Positions 31,503 through 43,800 of a stretch of DNA of 64,000 nt are shown here, one piece after another. Below the pieces are notes generated by a model. The model saw only the letters and a list, made by a program, of their open reading frames with translations. It ran no database searches and was not told the origin of the DNA. Position 1 is the stretch's first letter. Each line of letters begins with the position of its first letter. The position numbers were made by a program, and so were the translations under genes. The DNA lies in contig MCFE01000002.1 in the NCBI GenBank assembly GCA_002104905.1, forward strand, positions 186,001 through 250,000, given 5' to 3'. This stretch comes from Basidiobolus meristosporus CBS 931.73. Taxonomy: Eukaryota; Basidiobolomycota; Basidiobolomycetes; Basidiobolales; Basidiobolaceae.

Positions 31503-33181
31503 TTACAATTTGTATTGGATATTAAAAAACTGCTCTAACTGCTCCTTGGGTATATTTAGGAAGTAACTGGTCAAATCAGATGATTCGGAGTTGTTCGTTC
31601 TACGCAGTGGCATTGCTCGGACTCCCTCAACACCGATGGCGGTCGTATAGCATTCGAAGCCAGCGTCAACTAGGTTCTTTTCCACCGCCTCAATAACGGA
31701 TTTCGGCACATCTATACATTACTTTAGTGTTGCTCTTTGGGACCATAGTTTCACATGATAAACCATACCATCTCGAAGAAGAGTTAGGGCACAACCCCCT
31801 CCACCAGCTCCAGTTAGTTTGGAGTGTAACCCTTTAGCAGCAGTGATTTCTCGAACGAGCTCCAGGGAGGGGTGGCTGACCCCTGTAGCCCCAATCAGTT
31901 GATGATTAAGGTCAATCAATTCCTAAAACGAAAGAGTCAGAACCGTGAACATATCTTATCTACGCAACTTCGTAATTGGGCACCTCTATGGAGCGTAGGA
32001 TCTCATCGTTTGAGGCTGAAAAAGAACCATCTTAATGATACGCTAGGGAGACACCAAAGGCAAATGAAAGATACCTGAGCTGGCAAAGATTTCTTGACAA
32101 CTCTTACTGATGCCATGGATCGCGTCCATCAAATGGTCCACAACCATCGGATACTAGCATCGCCAGACCACGGGTAAGTAACCAGGTTTTGCTCTCTGCT
32201 ATTAATCACTAACCTGGTCCCGTAAGCTGCGCACATTCGCGACAAGTGTCCGAGTATTACGTGGAACCTTAGTGTTTGTAAGGAGGAATCTGAGTGACTT
32301 GAATCTAAATCGAAACACACCATGTTAGGGGCAGTTCCCCGATTACTATGGTAAATGTTGGCTAACTAACTCATGCAGTGTTTCGAATTGACCTTTGGTA
32401 TACATTTGAGCGCCGCCTAATCAACAAACGGTGAGTGGGTTTCACCGCAAAGTGGAAGGTACCCGCTGTTTACCATATGTGCTGACGGTATTATCGATTC
32501 CGGATGGGTTTCCGTGAATGACTTTCTCGGCCTGGAAAGCCCATTCGTTGATCTTGCCAGTAGTCTCCGGGTCTAATTTGGGGTTTCCACCCAGAAAAGA
32601 TATATGACCGTTCACTTGTAGCAAGCAGGTTGCTATGCAAACACTATACGAGGCTGAAGAACCGAGCCCAGCACTGACGGGAAGTGTTGACCTCACACAC
32701 AAAAGAAGCCCAGCGCTAAACTACCATTAGCTGGATTCAGAAAGCGAAAAGCAATAGGTCAAAACGTACGTCGAGTCTCTAGCCACCAAGCAGACATACA
32801 GATAGAAAAAGGCCAGAATGGCAGCTTTCTGTGAATCGGTGTATTCAGAGGCAAGAGAGTCCAACACCGACAACACCTCGCTCATCTCTGCTTTTCTTTC
32901 AACCAACTCTAGGGTGGAATTGTGAATATGTGATGGGGCCGATAGCGAGTATTGAGCTTACCGAAGGCCTCAGCGGGGATGTCCTTTACGTTCCATTCGG
33001 AGTTGACGTTCATTTCAGGAAGACATAAGGTGATCTTGTCATCAGTTGTCTTCTTTGCAACCAGGTAGCATCCGAGGCCTACACTAGCCGCGATGGCGGT
33101 TTTGCCGTATACAACAGCGTGCTCACCGAACAAAATAACCTTTCCAGGCGCGGAAATGACAATTTCTTCTGTACTGCTCAT
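31503..33181 (-). CDS. ERG12: Mevalonate kinase
   Basis: Nine exons on the minus strand: 33181-32962, 32887-32770, 32715-32474, 32416-32371, 32304-32214, 32153-32075, 32015-31969, 31922-31769, 31711-31503. Phases close exactly for 401 residues. The enzyme phosphorylates mevalonate with ATP early in the sterol/isoprenoid pathway in the cytosol. GHMP-kinase motifs are present in order: N-terminal [16 protein letters not shown] (residues about 11-26), the ATP-binding loop [13 protein letters not shown] (124-136), [11 protein letters not shown] with the catalytic Asp region, [12 protein letters not shown], and the C-terminal [15 protein letters not shown] (316-330). The small exons of 46 and 47 nt are needed to keep the family alignment. 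It shares a 472-bp divergent promoter region with the RRM protein. Confidence 0.95.
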
Positions 33182-33653
33182 TGACTATGAAACCAAAAAA
33201 AATGCTAGCTGAGAAGCCGTAGAAACCCTTGTGCTGGAAACTTAAGCTTATATTCGAATATCTGCTAATATCCAATACCCCTATGAAATGTGATCCTATT
33301 ATGAACCCACTTGAGAAAATTGGATTTGGTCGCCAATCTTCCTATGATACAGTTGATTATCTTCTATAAAGTAGGCGACCGTAGGCAAAAAATCACTTCA
33401 AGAAAAATCAGCGTAATCTACTTAAATAATCGAGAACAGGCATAAATTCACGTATAATTCACTCGTAGGCCGGAAACTTCCTGGAAGGTGGTGAGCAAAT
33501 ATAGAAGTTTTTCGAGAATCAAATTATCCAGTAAAAAATTGATCTTTTTCAGCAAAGTAGTGAAGCGTAAACATCTCTTCAAAGTTGGGAACTTTAGATT
33601 TTACTACCCTTTAGACGGATTTTTCTAAAGTAGATACAGTCGTCTTTACAACA

Positions 33654-34676
33654 ATGCAGGCCATCCGTGCTATTACTAGATTGTCCACCAAGTCCACCTT
33701 GGCCAGACCTGGCGCCCAAGTTATGCTTGTTCGAGGTTTCCGTTCCTCCCTCTTCAACAGAGAGAGCGAACCTATGGCTCCTGCCCAGGTTAAAAAAGAC
33801 TGGAGCAAACCAGAAGACAAATTGGAAATCAACATTTCTCCTGAGGAGTTTAGAAAAGGTGGGCCTTTTCCTTCGCTGGTCTTTTCGCTTCACCATTTAC
33901 TGATACCGTTCTTCCGGGGTAGCCAACGTTCGCGGAACACCCTCAAACATATTGGCCATCAAGAACCTTCCACTCTACACCACCCAAGCTGATATCATGA
34001 ACTTCATCACTAGTGTACAACATGTCGACGCAGAGTCGGTCAAGACTAGTAAGCCAACTTCGTCCTGCGTTGACCCCTGATATGTAGTTAATCATCCAAT
34101 ATTCTAGTGATATTCTATCGCTCCAGTGCTGGAGTTCTTAACGGAACCTGCTTTGTAGAGTTCGCCAAAGGATCCGATGCTCAAGTAGTGGCCATGGCAA
34201 ACAAGAAGCGCATGCTGGACGGGAGAAACATCACGGTGGAGTTCGTACGTATCGTTGCTACTTGCAATTCCCGCATATTGCCGAGCACTAACCACTGCTC
34301 TACCCTTTAGACCGATAAATTACCATACAGATCCCGCTTCATCGGATCCGCTTCCGGCCGTGCTGTTGTGTTCTCCGGCCTACCTGTCCTTTTCCCAGTC
34401 CCTGAAGTCAAGGAGCTTCTCCGTGGATTCAAAATCGCCGTGGACTCCACTGAGCGCCCTATCGAGAGTGTCCCGTAAGTCTATTCAGGCCATCCACCCC
34501 TTCTTTCCTCCGACTAACCGAGCATCTGCAGTGTGCCTAGAAACGGCTTGAGCGGGATGATCTTTGTCAAAATGATCAACGAGGCCGAAGCCCATCGTGT
34601 AGTTCGTAAATTCCACAACACCTCATTCAAGTACAACAACACCAACTACACCATCAAGGCACAAGTCGCCTACTAG
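33654..34676 (+). CDS. Putative mitochondrial RNA-binding protein with RRM-like folds
   Basis: Five exons: 33654-33858, 33923-34048, 34108-34244, 34311-34474, 34532-34676, giving 258 residues. The first 40 or so residues are rich in Arg, Ser and Ala without acids (MQAIRAITRLSTKS..., then VRGFRSSLFN), as in a mitochondrial presequence. Two RRM-like units follow: SNILAIKNLPLYTTQADI with GTCFVEFAKGSDA, and GRAVVFSGLPVLFPVPEVK with GMIFVKMINEAEAH. These resemble RNP2 and RNP1 strands. I infer binding to RNA in the mitochondrion, perhaps in transcript maturation or translation. I do not recognise a named orthologue. The exon phases close and the start follows a clean upstream region. Confidence 0.75.
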
Positions 34677-34948
34677 TCGACTGGATATTTCAAGCCAACT
34701 TCTCATACAACCATGCATCCACATACAAAACTTTCTTTCATTGGTATTCTCGTTCAATAAAATCCCCGCGCGATTTTGGTTCCATGTTTGTGCAACAGAT
34801 CTCCATACTCCACAAAGCATTTTATTGTACATAAGATTTGCTTCGATGCCCAGGGTCTGGGCCGAGATAGAGGCGTTCGTCATGAGCTGAGATAAAAAAT
34901 AATAACTAGATCTACATTGGGGATTTTAAGGTCATGGTGATGAGAACT

Positions 34949-36045
34949 CTAATAAGGCAGGAAACGACGTGCGGTTTTGAGATGCTGGATCTTCTTCTTG
35001 TCTTCTTCGAACTTCTTACGGAGCTCCACCAGTTCTAAAATCAACGTTAGTAACCACACATGCAGGTGAACGCGATAACGGAATACGTACTGTCTCTCTT
35101 GGCTTCACGCATCTGGAATCTATAGAAGTCGACCAACTCTTTCTTCTTGGGTTTGAGGTTCTGAGCCTCCTCAGCCTTGATGGCGGTGACCGAAATTTTA
35201 CCGTCAGTGTTGTTGTTTCTACGACCCTTTCTGGTGACAGTAATGAACCCATCCTCATCGGGAACATTGTAAAGGGCTGCCTCGGCCTTCGCGGCTTCTT
35301 GCTGGGCTTCGTTGAACTTCTTCATGAAGTTGTCAATCCGGGTCTGAAGAGTCTCAGGATCCAGGCGATTCCGCTGATACAGATGTTCGTATTCTGACGA
35401 ATCAAAGGCAATGTCAATAAAAATTCACAAGCGTGGAGTTGAGGTGGAGAAAAGAGAATTACTTTCAAGTCCGACCAGATGCTTTTCTGCAGCGGGGGTC
35501 TCGGGCAAGCCCCAGACTCGCTTTTTCTTGGTCATATTCATAGCCTTGGTTAGTCCCAACTCTTCCAAAAATATGACATGTGCGAAAGAACCAGTAGGCA
35601 ATAGGGTGCAGTTGGGTTCGACCTCAGCTGGCTCCTCCTTGTCGCTCTTTTTTCCCTTCTTGCCGGAGGAAGCCTCGGAAGTATCATTCATTTGGAGCTC
35701 TAGAATTTTCTCCTCCATCTGACGTTCGGTCATGTTGAATGATACTCTCTCGATTTTTCCTACGTGGCGAAACAGATGTTTGATGTGATTCTCTGTGGTG
35801 TCGGCAGGCAAATTTAAAAGGAAGAGAGTTCTGTCCTCGGGTGTTAAGGGATTTTCCTGGCGAACGTTGTGCTTCTTGAAGTAGAAGTAATGCGTGACTG
35901 AAGAACTAACACTACTAGCAGGCATCTCTACAGGTAATATACTAAAGCCGGAAATCTGTTCTAAAGGAAGTGCCTCCTCCTTGGCTTTCTTGACTGACTC
36001 CTTTCCAGCCTTCTTGACTTTTTTCGATTTCACTTCCGCTGGCAT
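34949..36045 (-). CDS. RRP7: Ribosomal RNA-processing protein 7
   Basis: Three exons, 36045-35463, 35393-35091 and 35034-34949, give 323 residues. The N-terminal part is Lys-rich and then holds GFSILPVEMP, the family's opening motif, and an RRM-like unit (RTLFLLNLPADTTENHIKHL). The C-terminal Rrp7 domain has NVPDEDGFITVTRKGRR, then KKKELVDFYRFQMRE, and ends LRKKFEEDKKKIQ...RRFLPY, the usual terminal signature. It acts in the nucleolus in early 40S assembly with the UTP-C/casein kinase 2 group. The reading frame is open a further 30 codons upstream through a possible acceptor near 36,115, so an extra 5' exon cannot be excluded. The chosen ATG gives a normal family length. Confidence 0.9.
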
Positions 36046-36327
36046 CTTCAGTAACGTCTCAAGGGTCGGGAACTCGCAGAAATCCGACCACTGGGCGAAT
36101 TTCTCATACACTTGTAATGGAGAAAAAAAAAACAAAAAAAAACGGAATCCAACTCATAATACTGACAATGTAGAGCGAGTTAAGAACTGATTCAGCGATT
36201 TGATTAATTTAATTATATGCCATTCTCTTTTAAGCACAGACTTGGTCAGTCTGAGAAATTAGACTCATATACATTTATGGTAAACACGATTAAATACAAG
36301 CAGCAAAGCAAAGGCTTTGACTGGCAA

Positions 36328-38461
36328 TTATACCATCTTGCGGAAAAAGGAGTCCGCCCGTAGTGCCATAGTAACGTCCTCTTCGGCAACATTCAGACGA
36401 ATGCGTTGGTGAAGGTCCAACCTTCCGGCCTCAACCAGTAGGCATCGTGCAGCCCCCAGGCTAGCGCAGATGGCAGCCAAGTCTGAGGTATTCGGTGGCT
36501 CCAGGTTGTTCATACGACAGATTTGGATATGCTGATTGGCTACCTCTCCGAACTCAACCTCGGGCAAACCGGCTTTTCGAAGTTGATGGTTGAGAGCAAC
36601 CAAAAACATCTTCTGATGTAACGAGGCATTCTGGATGAACTTCACATTGCTTGAGGCGTACATCTCTTTGATGGCTTTATCTACCATGCTCATGGTCACC
36701 TGGGTGATGGGCTGTCCATTTGCCGCGGCCTGGCCTCCCCTATGTGCGGTCTCGACCAACTCAACTGCGCGTCGACAAATATCCAAGGCTCTACGTGCGT
36801 CTCCAGAGACCGCACTTACCTTACGTGCACAGAATTCCATCGCGTCGCTGTCAAAGGTGTTGTTCCCTACAAGGCGTGACTGTATAATACTATACAGCTG
36901 TTGGTGTGAATAGGGCTGGAAGTTGATGCGCGTCAAGCCGAGACGACTAGAGATCTTATTCGATAGAATTCTTTCAGGAAGGTCCATCGTGTTGGCGACA
37001 GCGATAACAATCAACCGGGAGTTTGGACGATTGGGCCATTCAAAAAAGTTGTACATGACTGTTTGTTTGCGTGTCACCAGGAGATCCAACTCATCCATCA
37101 AAACGAGGCAAGGCTTACGATCATTTGATGGTGAAGTGAACATCTTCTCCAAAAGATCAGACGCATGTTTGGCGGTGACTCGCTCACCGGTAAGTGCCTC
37201 ATAGAGTAGGGTGTAGGCATAGGACGGCTCAGTCAGTTTCATACCATTGATTTCCACAAACTGGAACTCTGCAATATCTCCCTCCTCAGCCTTTCCCTGA
37301 AGATTACGGATCACCTCATGTACGGTGGCAGTTTTTCCGGTACCGGGGACTCCTGATATATAAACACAAGTGCCAGTCTCGTCTTCCAGGGAGCTTTCAA
37401 CATGGGCCAGAATTTCTGCGAACTCGTCCTCTCGGCAGGGAAGAGTGAGAGGAACAGCAGAGACGTGGAGATTCTGTCTCGCCTGCTCAAAGTGATTGTC
37501 GGTATCGAGTTGTTGTATTTGTCGCCGACGAAGAGGAGTGATTGGTGCAAGGGTCTTTAGCCTTCTCCTGCCTAAGACTGATTTCGGTGTCGCTGGTGGC
37601 TTGGGCTTTTTGCCACGTGGGGTGCGGGTCTGTTGGAATTCATCAGCACTTTCATCAGTAGAAGTCTCATCACGGGGTGTGGTAGGAAGGGCATCTTCGT
37701 CTTCACTTTCATTATTATCTTCGAATTCATCGCTAGATGGGTCTTGCTTGACTACACTTTTTCTACGAGTGCCTTTAGCTGATCTTGGAAGGGTCTTGTT
37801 TAACTCGGCTGTAGGTGTGGAGTCTTCCACTTTTACGAGTCTTGATGATTTTCTGGTAGCAGTCGCTGGCTCCTTCTTCACTTCTGTAGGCTGTTTACGA
37901 GGACGTCCTCTGGTTCGTGGGGTTTGCGGTATTGCTAGCTCATCACTCTCTATTGGTACTATTTTTCTTGGTCGACCTCTTCTAGATGGTGTAACCGGTA
38001 CATCAGTGGCTAATATATCTTGATTTTCTTCTTCCGCCTCGAGCTCACATTTTATCGCTTCAGTAGGGTCATCGGCTACTTCGTCCGCTTTGGATAAAGC
38101 TTTCTTCGGCCTTCCTCTCTTGGAAGTAGTTACTGGCTTAGATGCACTTTTCTGAGCAGCTTTTTCATTCTTTCGGGCCGTCGCAGGTGTTTGTGTCGAG
38201 GCTCCTACAGAGCGAGTAGGTCGCTGTGTGGAGCGACCTCGAGTTTTTGGTGTTTCTATGTTGTTGGTGATTGCGTTTTTCTCTTCTCGAGCAGCTGTTC
38301 TTGCACTTCTTCGTAATGGAGTACGCATAGACAACTCATCGTCTTGGATGACGGGCTACCGTGAAAGATTTTGGTCGTTAATATCTGAGGGTTAGGAACT
38401 GGTATTCAACTGAAGTGAGGGAAGCTTCATTTACCTCCGAACTTTTATCCGAGTTGTTCAT
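36328..38461 (-). CDS. ORC1: Origin recognition complex subunit 1
   Basis: Two exons, 38461-38435 and 38355-36328, give 684 residues. The AAA+ ATPase core is clear: Walker A GVPGTGKT (344-351), Walker B LVLMDELD (about 426-433), and sensor regions (VIAVANTMDLPER). A C-terminal winged-helix part follows and is expected to grip origin DNA. Orc1 is the ATP-binding motor of ORC, which loads MCM helicases at replication origins in the nucleus. The first 250 residues are basic, low-complexity and Thr/Pro-rich. They hold three AT-hook cores (GRP at 90-92, 136-138 and 159-161). No BAH domain is present in the model. An upstream unannotated exon cannot be ruled out, but the frame before the ATG hits a stop after about 20 codons. 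Confidence 0.93.
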
Positions 38462-39177
38462 ATCCTTGGTCCACTCGAGGCGATAGACAATTCCAAGGTC
38501 TCTGTCGTCGATGGATGAGAATATCCTCTAGTTATCCAGCCAAGCGGTAAATCATCGGAGGTAAACAAACAATAGAATCGACGAGCCAATCACCAAGTAT
38601 ATTGGTAGCATTCATCCTGAGAGCACAGTAGATCAAACTGTCTATGTAAATCATGAATTTAACCAAGACATAACCACCCAAATTGGTTAGCCTCCGATTG
38701 GTGACCACAGAATCTTAATCAACTGACATTGCTGTGGCAGCCCCACAAATCTTAGCAACTGCCTAAACCCCAGTCATCTCATCAACTGATGATCAGACGG
38801 ATATCTTACAAAATGTGGTCGGAAGGTTCAGGTCGAGCGATGTACTAATCGGGAAGAAATACGCTCATTGGAAGTATAGATTAATTTCTATTCTAATAGT
38901 TGTATTGACAATCATTGATATTGATTTAAACATGGTAACTGAGATCTTGGTCCACAGTTAGCAGGCGCAGGCGGATACGGAATGTCTAAAATTTTGACAT
39001 TGAGAAAGTATAGTGGTTCTTTGTATTTCCCATCCATTCCATTCTTGCCTCAAGCACCCAAGACACCCAACGCTTCACTGCTAATATTGCCTCGAGGTCC
39101 ATCTTGTTGACAAAGAAAGGGATACATTACATTATTACAAACCCATTCGACTGAATCGAATTTATTAGCATAACCTA
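38462..39177. other. Divergent promoter region of ORC1 and the Hem25-like gene
   Basis: No supported gene. It contains the start regions of both flanking genes. A short frame beginning near 38,620 on the minus strand could be an extra Orc1 exon, but its phase does not match. Confidence 0.4.
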
Positions 39178-40467
39178 ATGTCTAAGCCCTCTTCTACTAT
39201 GCACCTTGCCGCCGGGGCTACTTCTGGTCTTGTTTCGTGTGTACTACTTCAGCCACTAGATTTGGTCAAGACCAGAATGCAGCAGCAACACCAAATCTCG
39301 CTGGTATCGAATGCGGCTCAGAACAGGCAAGTTTGGACATGTTTGTTTTCCAGGTGAATCCGTTTCACTCTTATCCTTACCCGTTCTTATTATGCTAGCT
39401 CACTCTTCGGTACGGTGAAGCAAATCATATTCAAAGACGGCCCTACCGGACTTTGGAGAGGGACGATCCCAACCATCTTCAGGTTTGAACATTTGTTTCC
39501 TATAACCACCGCTACGCGACTAATACAGTGTGTTTGAAATCAGAAACGTCCCAGGAAACGGCCTCTACTTTATGATGTTGAGCCACTGGCGGGAGTTTTA
39601 CCAAAAGGCGTTACCCTCGTTAACAGGAAAATCAGAAAACTCGTTGAAAAGCACTGCGAACTTATTGTCGGGCGCTTCTGCCAGGGCTCTCACCGGATTC
39701 ATAGCCATGCCTATCACCTTAATCAAAGTGCGATATGAGGTACACATATTGAAGTGGTTTTACTAGGAGCCGTTTAACTGATTTTTCGTGTAGAGTGATA
39801 TTTACCAATACAAGAGTATTCGTGAGGCGATCGTTTCCACCTCGAAAACTCACGGTCTTAGAGGTATCGCATGATTTTACCGAAAATGGTGATCGTTTTT
39901 CGAGGTTTTAAACTTCCGGTTGGATAGGATTCTTCGTGGGCTATGGTGCAACCGCCATGAGGGATGCCCCCCTTGCCGGGATCTACGTTGCTGCCTATGA
40001 GCAGTTTAAGGTCTCATTGATTGGTACGTTCTTTTCGATGAGTTCGATGAATGTGGCGTTTTCGACTAACGTATCGCTTGTATATAGCACTTGATTCTAA
40101 AAAGGGGACAAATATCCCAGTACAGATCATTCAATGGCGTGGCAGGCATCTTTGCTGGAGTTACTGCTACTACGTTAACCCATCCTTTTGACGTGTTGAA
40201 GACCCGTATGCAACTTCAACCCACAGAGTATCACAACTCCTTACAAGCGTCCATCAAAATCCTTCGCGTAATGGTTCTTTGTTGCCCTCTATTTTTCAGC
40301 ATCATTCTAACCAGATTCATCCTACACAGGAGGAGAAATTCAACGGGCTTTTCAAAGGCCTGTTGGTCCGTTTGATGAGAAAGCCGCTCAGCTCAGCTAT
40401 CACGTGGGTCGTATACGAGGAGTTCTTGCGTCTCACTACCCTCAAGAATAGTCACTTTACACACTAG
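39178..40467 (+). CDS. HEM25: Mitochondrial glycine carrier, Hem25/SLC25A38 type
   Basis: A mitochondrial carrier with three repeats: [20 protein letters not shown] (degenerate) and HPFDVLKTR. The Hem25/SLC25A38 assignment rests on [20 protein letters not shown] and on the final WVVYEEF. It would import glycine across the inner membrane for haem synthesis. Exons that keep phase are 39178-39326 (or to 39353), 39399-39482, 39544-39739, 39794-39863, 39928-40010, 40121-40267 and 40330-40467, giving 288 residues (297 with the longer first exon). Two points are uncertain. The first donor is either a GC donor with perfect AG|GCAAGT context or a GT donor 27 nt later. Around 40,011-40,120 a better-looking exon (40,024 donor, 40,088 acceptor) would need a one-base correction. 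Confidence 0.85.
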
Positions 40468-40823
40468 TAGATATCAGGGGTGCACTGGTTAGCTCAATAC
40501 TATACCTGTGTAAATTGTTACCCATATTTTGAGCGCACTTAGGATCTATCCAATTTCCCTTTATGTATAGCCACTTGTATACCTCACCTTATCCACCTCT
40601 AGCATGCCACACGTATATTATCAACCCTCGACCACCAGACGTGTCCTCACCTTAACTCACATAATCTAAACCAATTGTACAATCCGCTATGGCCATGAAG
40701 GGTTGTATTGAATTTATTGAATGGTAATTATTCAAGTAGGTTGTGGTGTGACAGTCGAAGATTCATTAATAGCGAGGGTATATATATATATATGTATATG
40801 TATATCGAGAGTTGAGATGATGA
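40468..40823. other. Convergent 3' region between carrier and FIG4
   Basis: No gene seen. An AT-rich run with alternating TA (about 40,778-40,803) lies just before the FIG4 stop and probably belongs to the 3' untranslated region. Confidence 0.45.
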
Positions 40824-43800
40824 TCAGCTCCTGTTCTCCCAGATTTGCTTCTTCTTACTTTTGAATTTCCCCACGGTTAGCCAAGTGTTGTATGCATCGT
40901 ATCTTTGCTTTTCAATGTTGGGGTTGGTAAATCTTGTCCCGCCAGATTTCAGCATTTCGCTTGGCATTTCAACATACGTGGTGTAAAGCATAAGGTCCGA
41001 GTTGGAAGTGTGTGGCTCAACGGGATGAACCTTGCTCTTGCCGACATAGGAGGCGTATATGGGATAGTCAGAGTGATTGGTGAGCAAATGTTCATCTTCT
41101 ACGGCGGTTGGGGTGGGGGCCATGAATGCCGAGTTGGACTTGAATTGGTTGACGTAGCTGGTGAGATTATCGAAGATGGAGTTAGTCCAGCGCATGAAAC
41201 GTGGTTCGTGAGGTAGGATTACCGTCGATATTCACGGGTTTCGTTGTTGGCTACTTCGGGGTGTAGCAAGCGGGAAACCAGCTCCGTAGTGGTTTTTCCG
41301 GAGGTGGATTTTTTGTTGACAGTGTTGGAATCTTCCGAGTCGTTGGGCTCCTTTTTCGACTGAATGGGGCTTGTGCTTGGGTTTTTTAAGGCTAACCAGC
41401 GTCGAAAACCACCTATATTCAATCTGTCCAGGCTGACGGGAAATGTTGGTGGATATCCCTCGACCACGTTGAACCTGTGTGACATACCTGGTACTCTGAG
41501 AGCTGGCTCTAACCGTGAATGGGCTGTAATCACTTTCATTAACCACCTCCTTCTGAACCTGGTCTTTAAATGACATTCTAACATTTCGAGGTGAGAAATA
41601 GGGATGGCTATGGTATACTGATGAGACCTACTTGAGAGTGGAATTCATGTTATACGCAAACAGGTTTGCGAAGGAGGTAAATAGCCTAGGCCGATAATAC
41701 TCAATCCAGTAGCCTCTAAACGGGTCATCACCATCGTCATCATACTGTTGTGGCCGTCTCACAAGCTGATACATTGACATGTCTGGCTCTTTGTCTTCTC
41801 TTTTTTGCAAAGAATCGGGGCTCCACCAATGAATATAGCTGGAAGAATTTGAGCATTGGTTAGGTATCCGGTACAAGTGGAAACTGCAGGAACTCACTTT
41901 CTTCTGGAGCCTCGATAGCGTGGATCCTCGTGATGTAAGTAGTAATCGGACTGAAGCTCCCATAGCATCGGCCCATCTCTTTCAGGTATAAAATTCCCCA
42001 AGAACAAGTTAATCGAGTCCTGTTTCTCAGCATCTGGTAGAGCGAAGAGGTTAAGTGGAAAGGTCACTGGGTCTGCCAAAAGCGGACTCACCAATAAACG
42101 AGTTATTGTAGTAGCGCTTTAAGGCCTCAATCATGTCTCTTGAATGACTTGACCATTGCTTGATCTTGCGATAGGTCTCCATGGTATTCACTAAATGCGA
42201 GCCGCCGTACTGTAGTGCGATGGTGTTTCCGTGGTCATGATACATTTCTGTAAGCATATTGACTGCGTCACAATCGAAAGGTATGAACGGCTCTGGAATG
42301 ACCCCCAATGCGTATAGCTACGAAGCAGTTAGTAGTGATCAAGAGGTGATAAAAGGCTTGAAGCTAACCTGGTGCGCCAATGCACATCTTCCGATCACAA
42401 ATTGAGCAGCATTGGTTCGATCCACGCAGTCAATACAGTTGGTCCGCACCACTCCATTCTGACGACGGGACATGATTCGATCAGCCTCTGTATTTGGCTC
42501 CCTGAGATACAGTACTTTAGCATATTAGTCACTATGTTGCGTCTCTAATAAGTCGTACTCTTGTTGTCGTTTCATGAAGTTGATGTAAGGCTCGGGTCCG
42601 CTATGAAAGAAATTGGTGTCTCGAAGTGCATCCTCAGCTATCTTCTCCAACGTTCCGATAACATCCTGATCCGGACTAGATAGCTAATGAGTATTGGGTA
42701 GGTGATCACGCTGCAGAAGGCGCTCTACCTCTTTGAAGCTCTAGACATATCCCAAGCAATGTACTGGATCTTCTTGTCATCTGGCAAGAACTGGTTCAGG
42801 TAGGCAATGTTTTGGGAATATTCATCCAACAATTTGGACTCTCGCTTGGTTTTCTCTTTCGCCTTCATATAGACGCTTGGTTCAGTGACTGTTGTACTCG
42901 GAGCACTCACCGTAAGGCCCTACCTTGATCAGATTCAATACAATCACGGGTGCTCCGTAACGTTTGTGCATGTTGTCGAAGTGCAGAGCGGCAGCGGAGA
43001 AGAATGGATCTCTATATTTCACTGGATGCATGAAACCTCGTTAGCGTCTAGAGAGCTTCCAAATTCAAGGAGAATCAGGGCACCTTCAATGGGTGGCTTT
43101 GGTGCCATTGAATTGGTATCTTGGGTCCAAAATAGAGGGATAGACCCACGATGCTGTGTATACGAAGTATAACCAGGGTTGTTGAACAGTCGTCCGCCAG
43201 GACAGTGGAACGAAGTTGTGTTCATGTCATGGACAATCTGTTCCGTCTCCACATCGTTGGCCACATATCCCTACTCCTCTTGTTAGCAGTGTCTTTGGCA
43301 ATAGCGAACAAACCAACATACCTGGTCGTTTACACCTCGCTTCAGAAACCGGGCCCCCGCAAAAAACCGAGATCGGCGTGCAATCAATGTGACAAATATA
43401 TTCCGCCCGAAGACATTCACGCCTGGTTGCTTACAATGAATACTCCTTGTTGCTGTAGGCAGACACAAATGGCCACTCACTTGCTTGATCTACAAATCCG
43501 TAAATGATCGGCAAAATCCAATCCGAGTTGCTTCGCAGACTCCGAAAACCGGTCTCCAGAAGATAGTGATTCCATACGAACATCTCGTTGTACGAAAAGT
43601 TCCTCCAGTTTGGCGGCCTGGTCATGTTATGTTGAAGTGTGTGGGTTATGTCATATGTATAGCTGAAGTAGAAGTTTCGACTAAGATCCACGTTCTGAAA
43701 GATATTGATGTATCTACCAGCATCAAACACATTAGATCATTAAGAGTTAAGTGGTCAACCACTGGAGTCTTACCGCGACTCGTCTGCTTTTCGATCGGAT

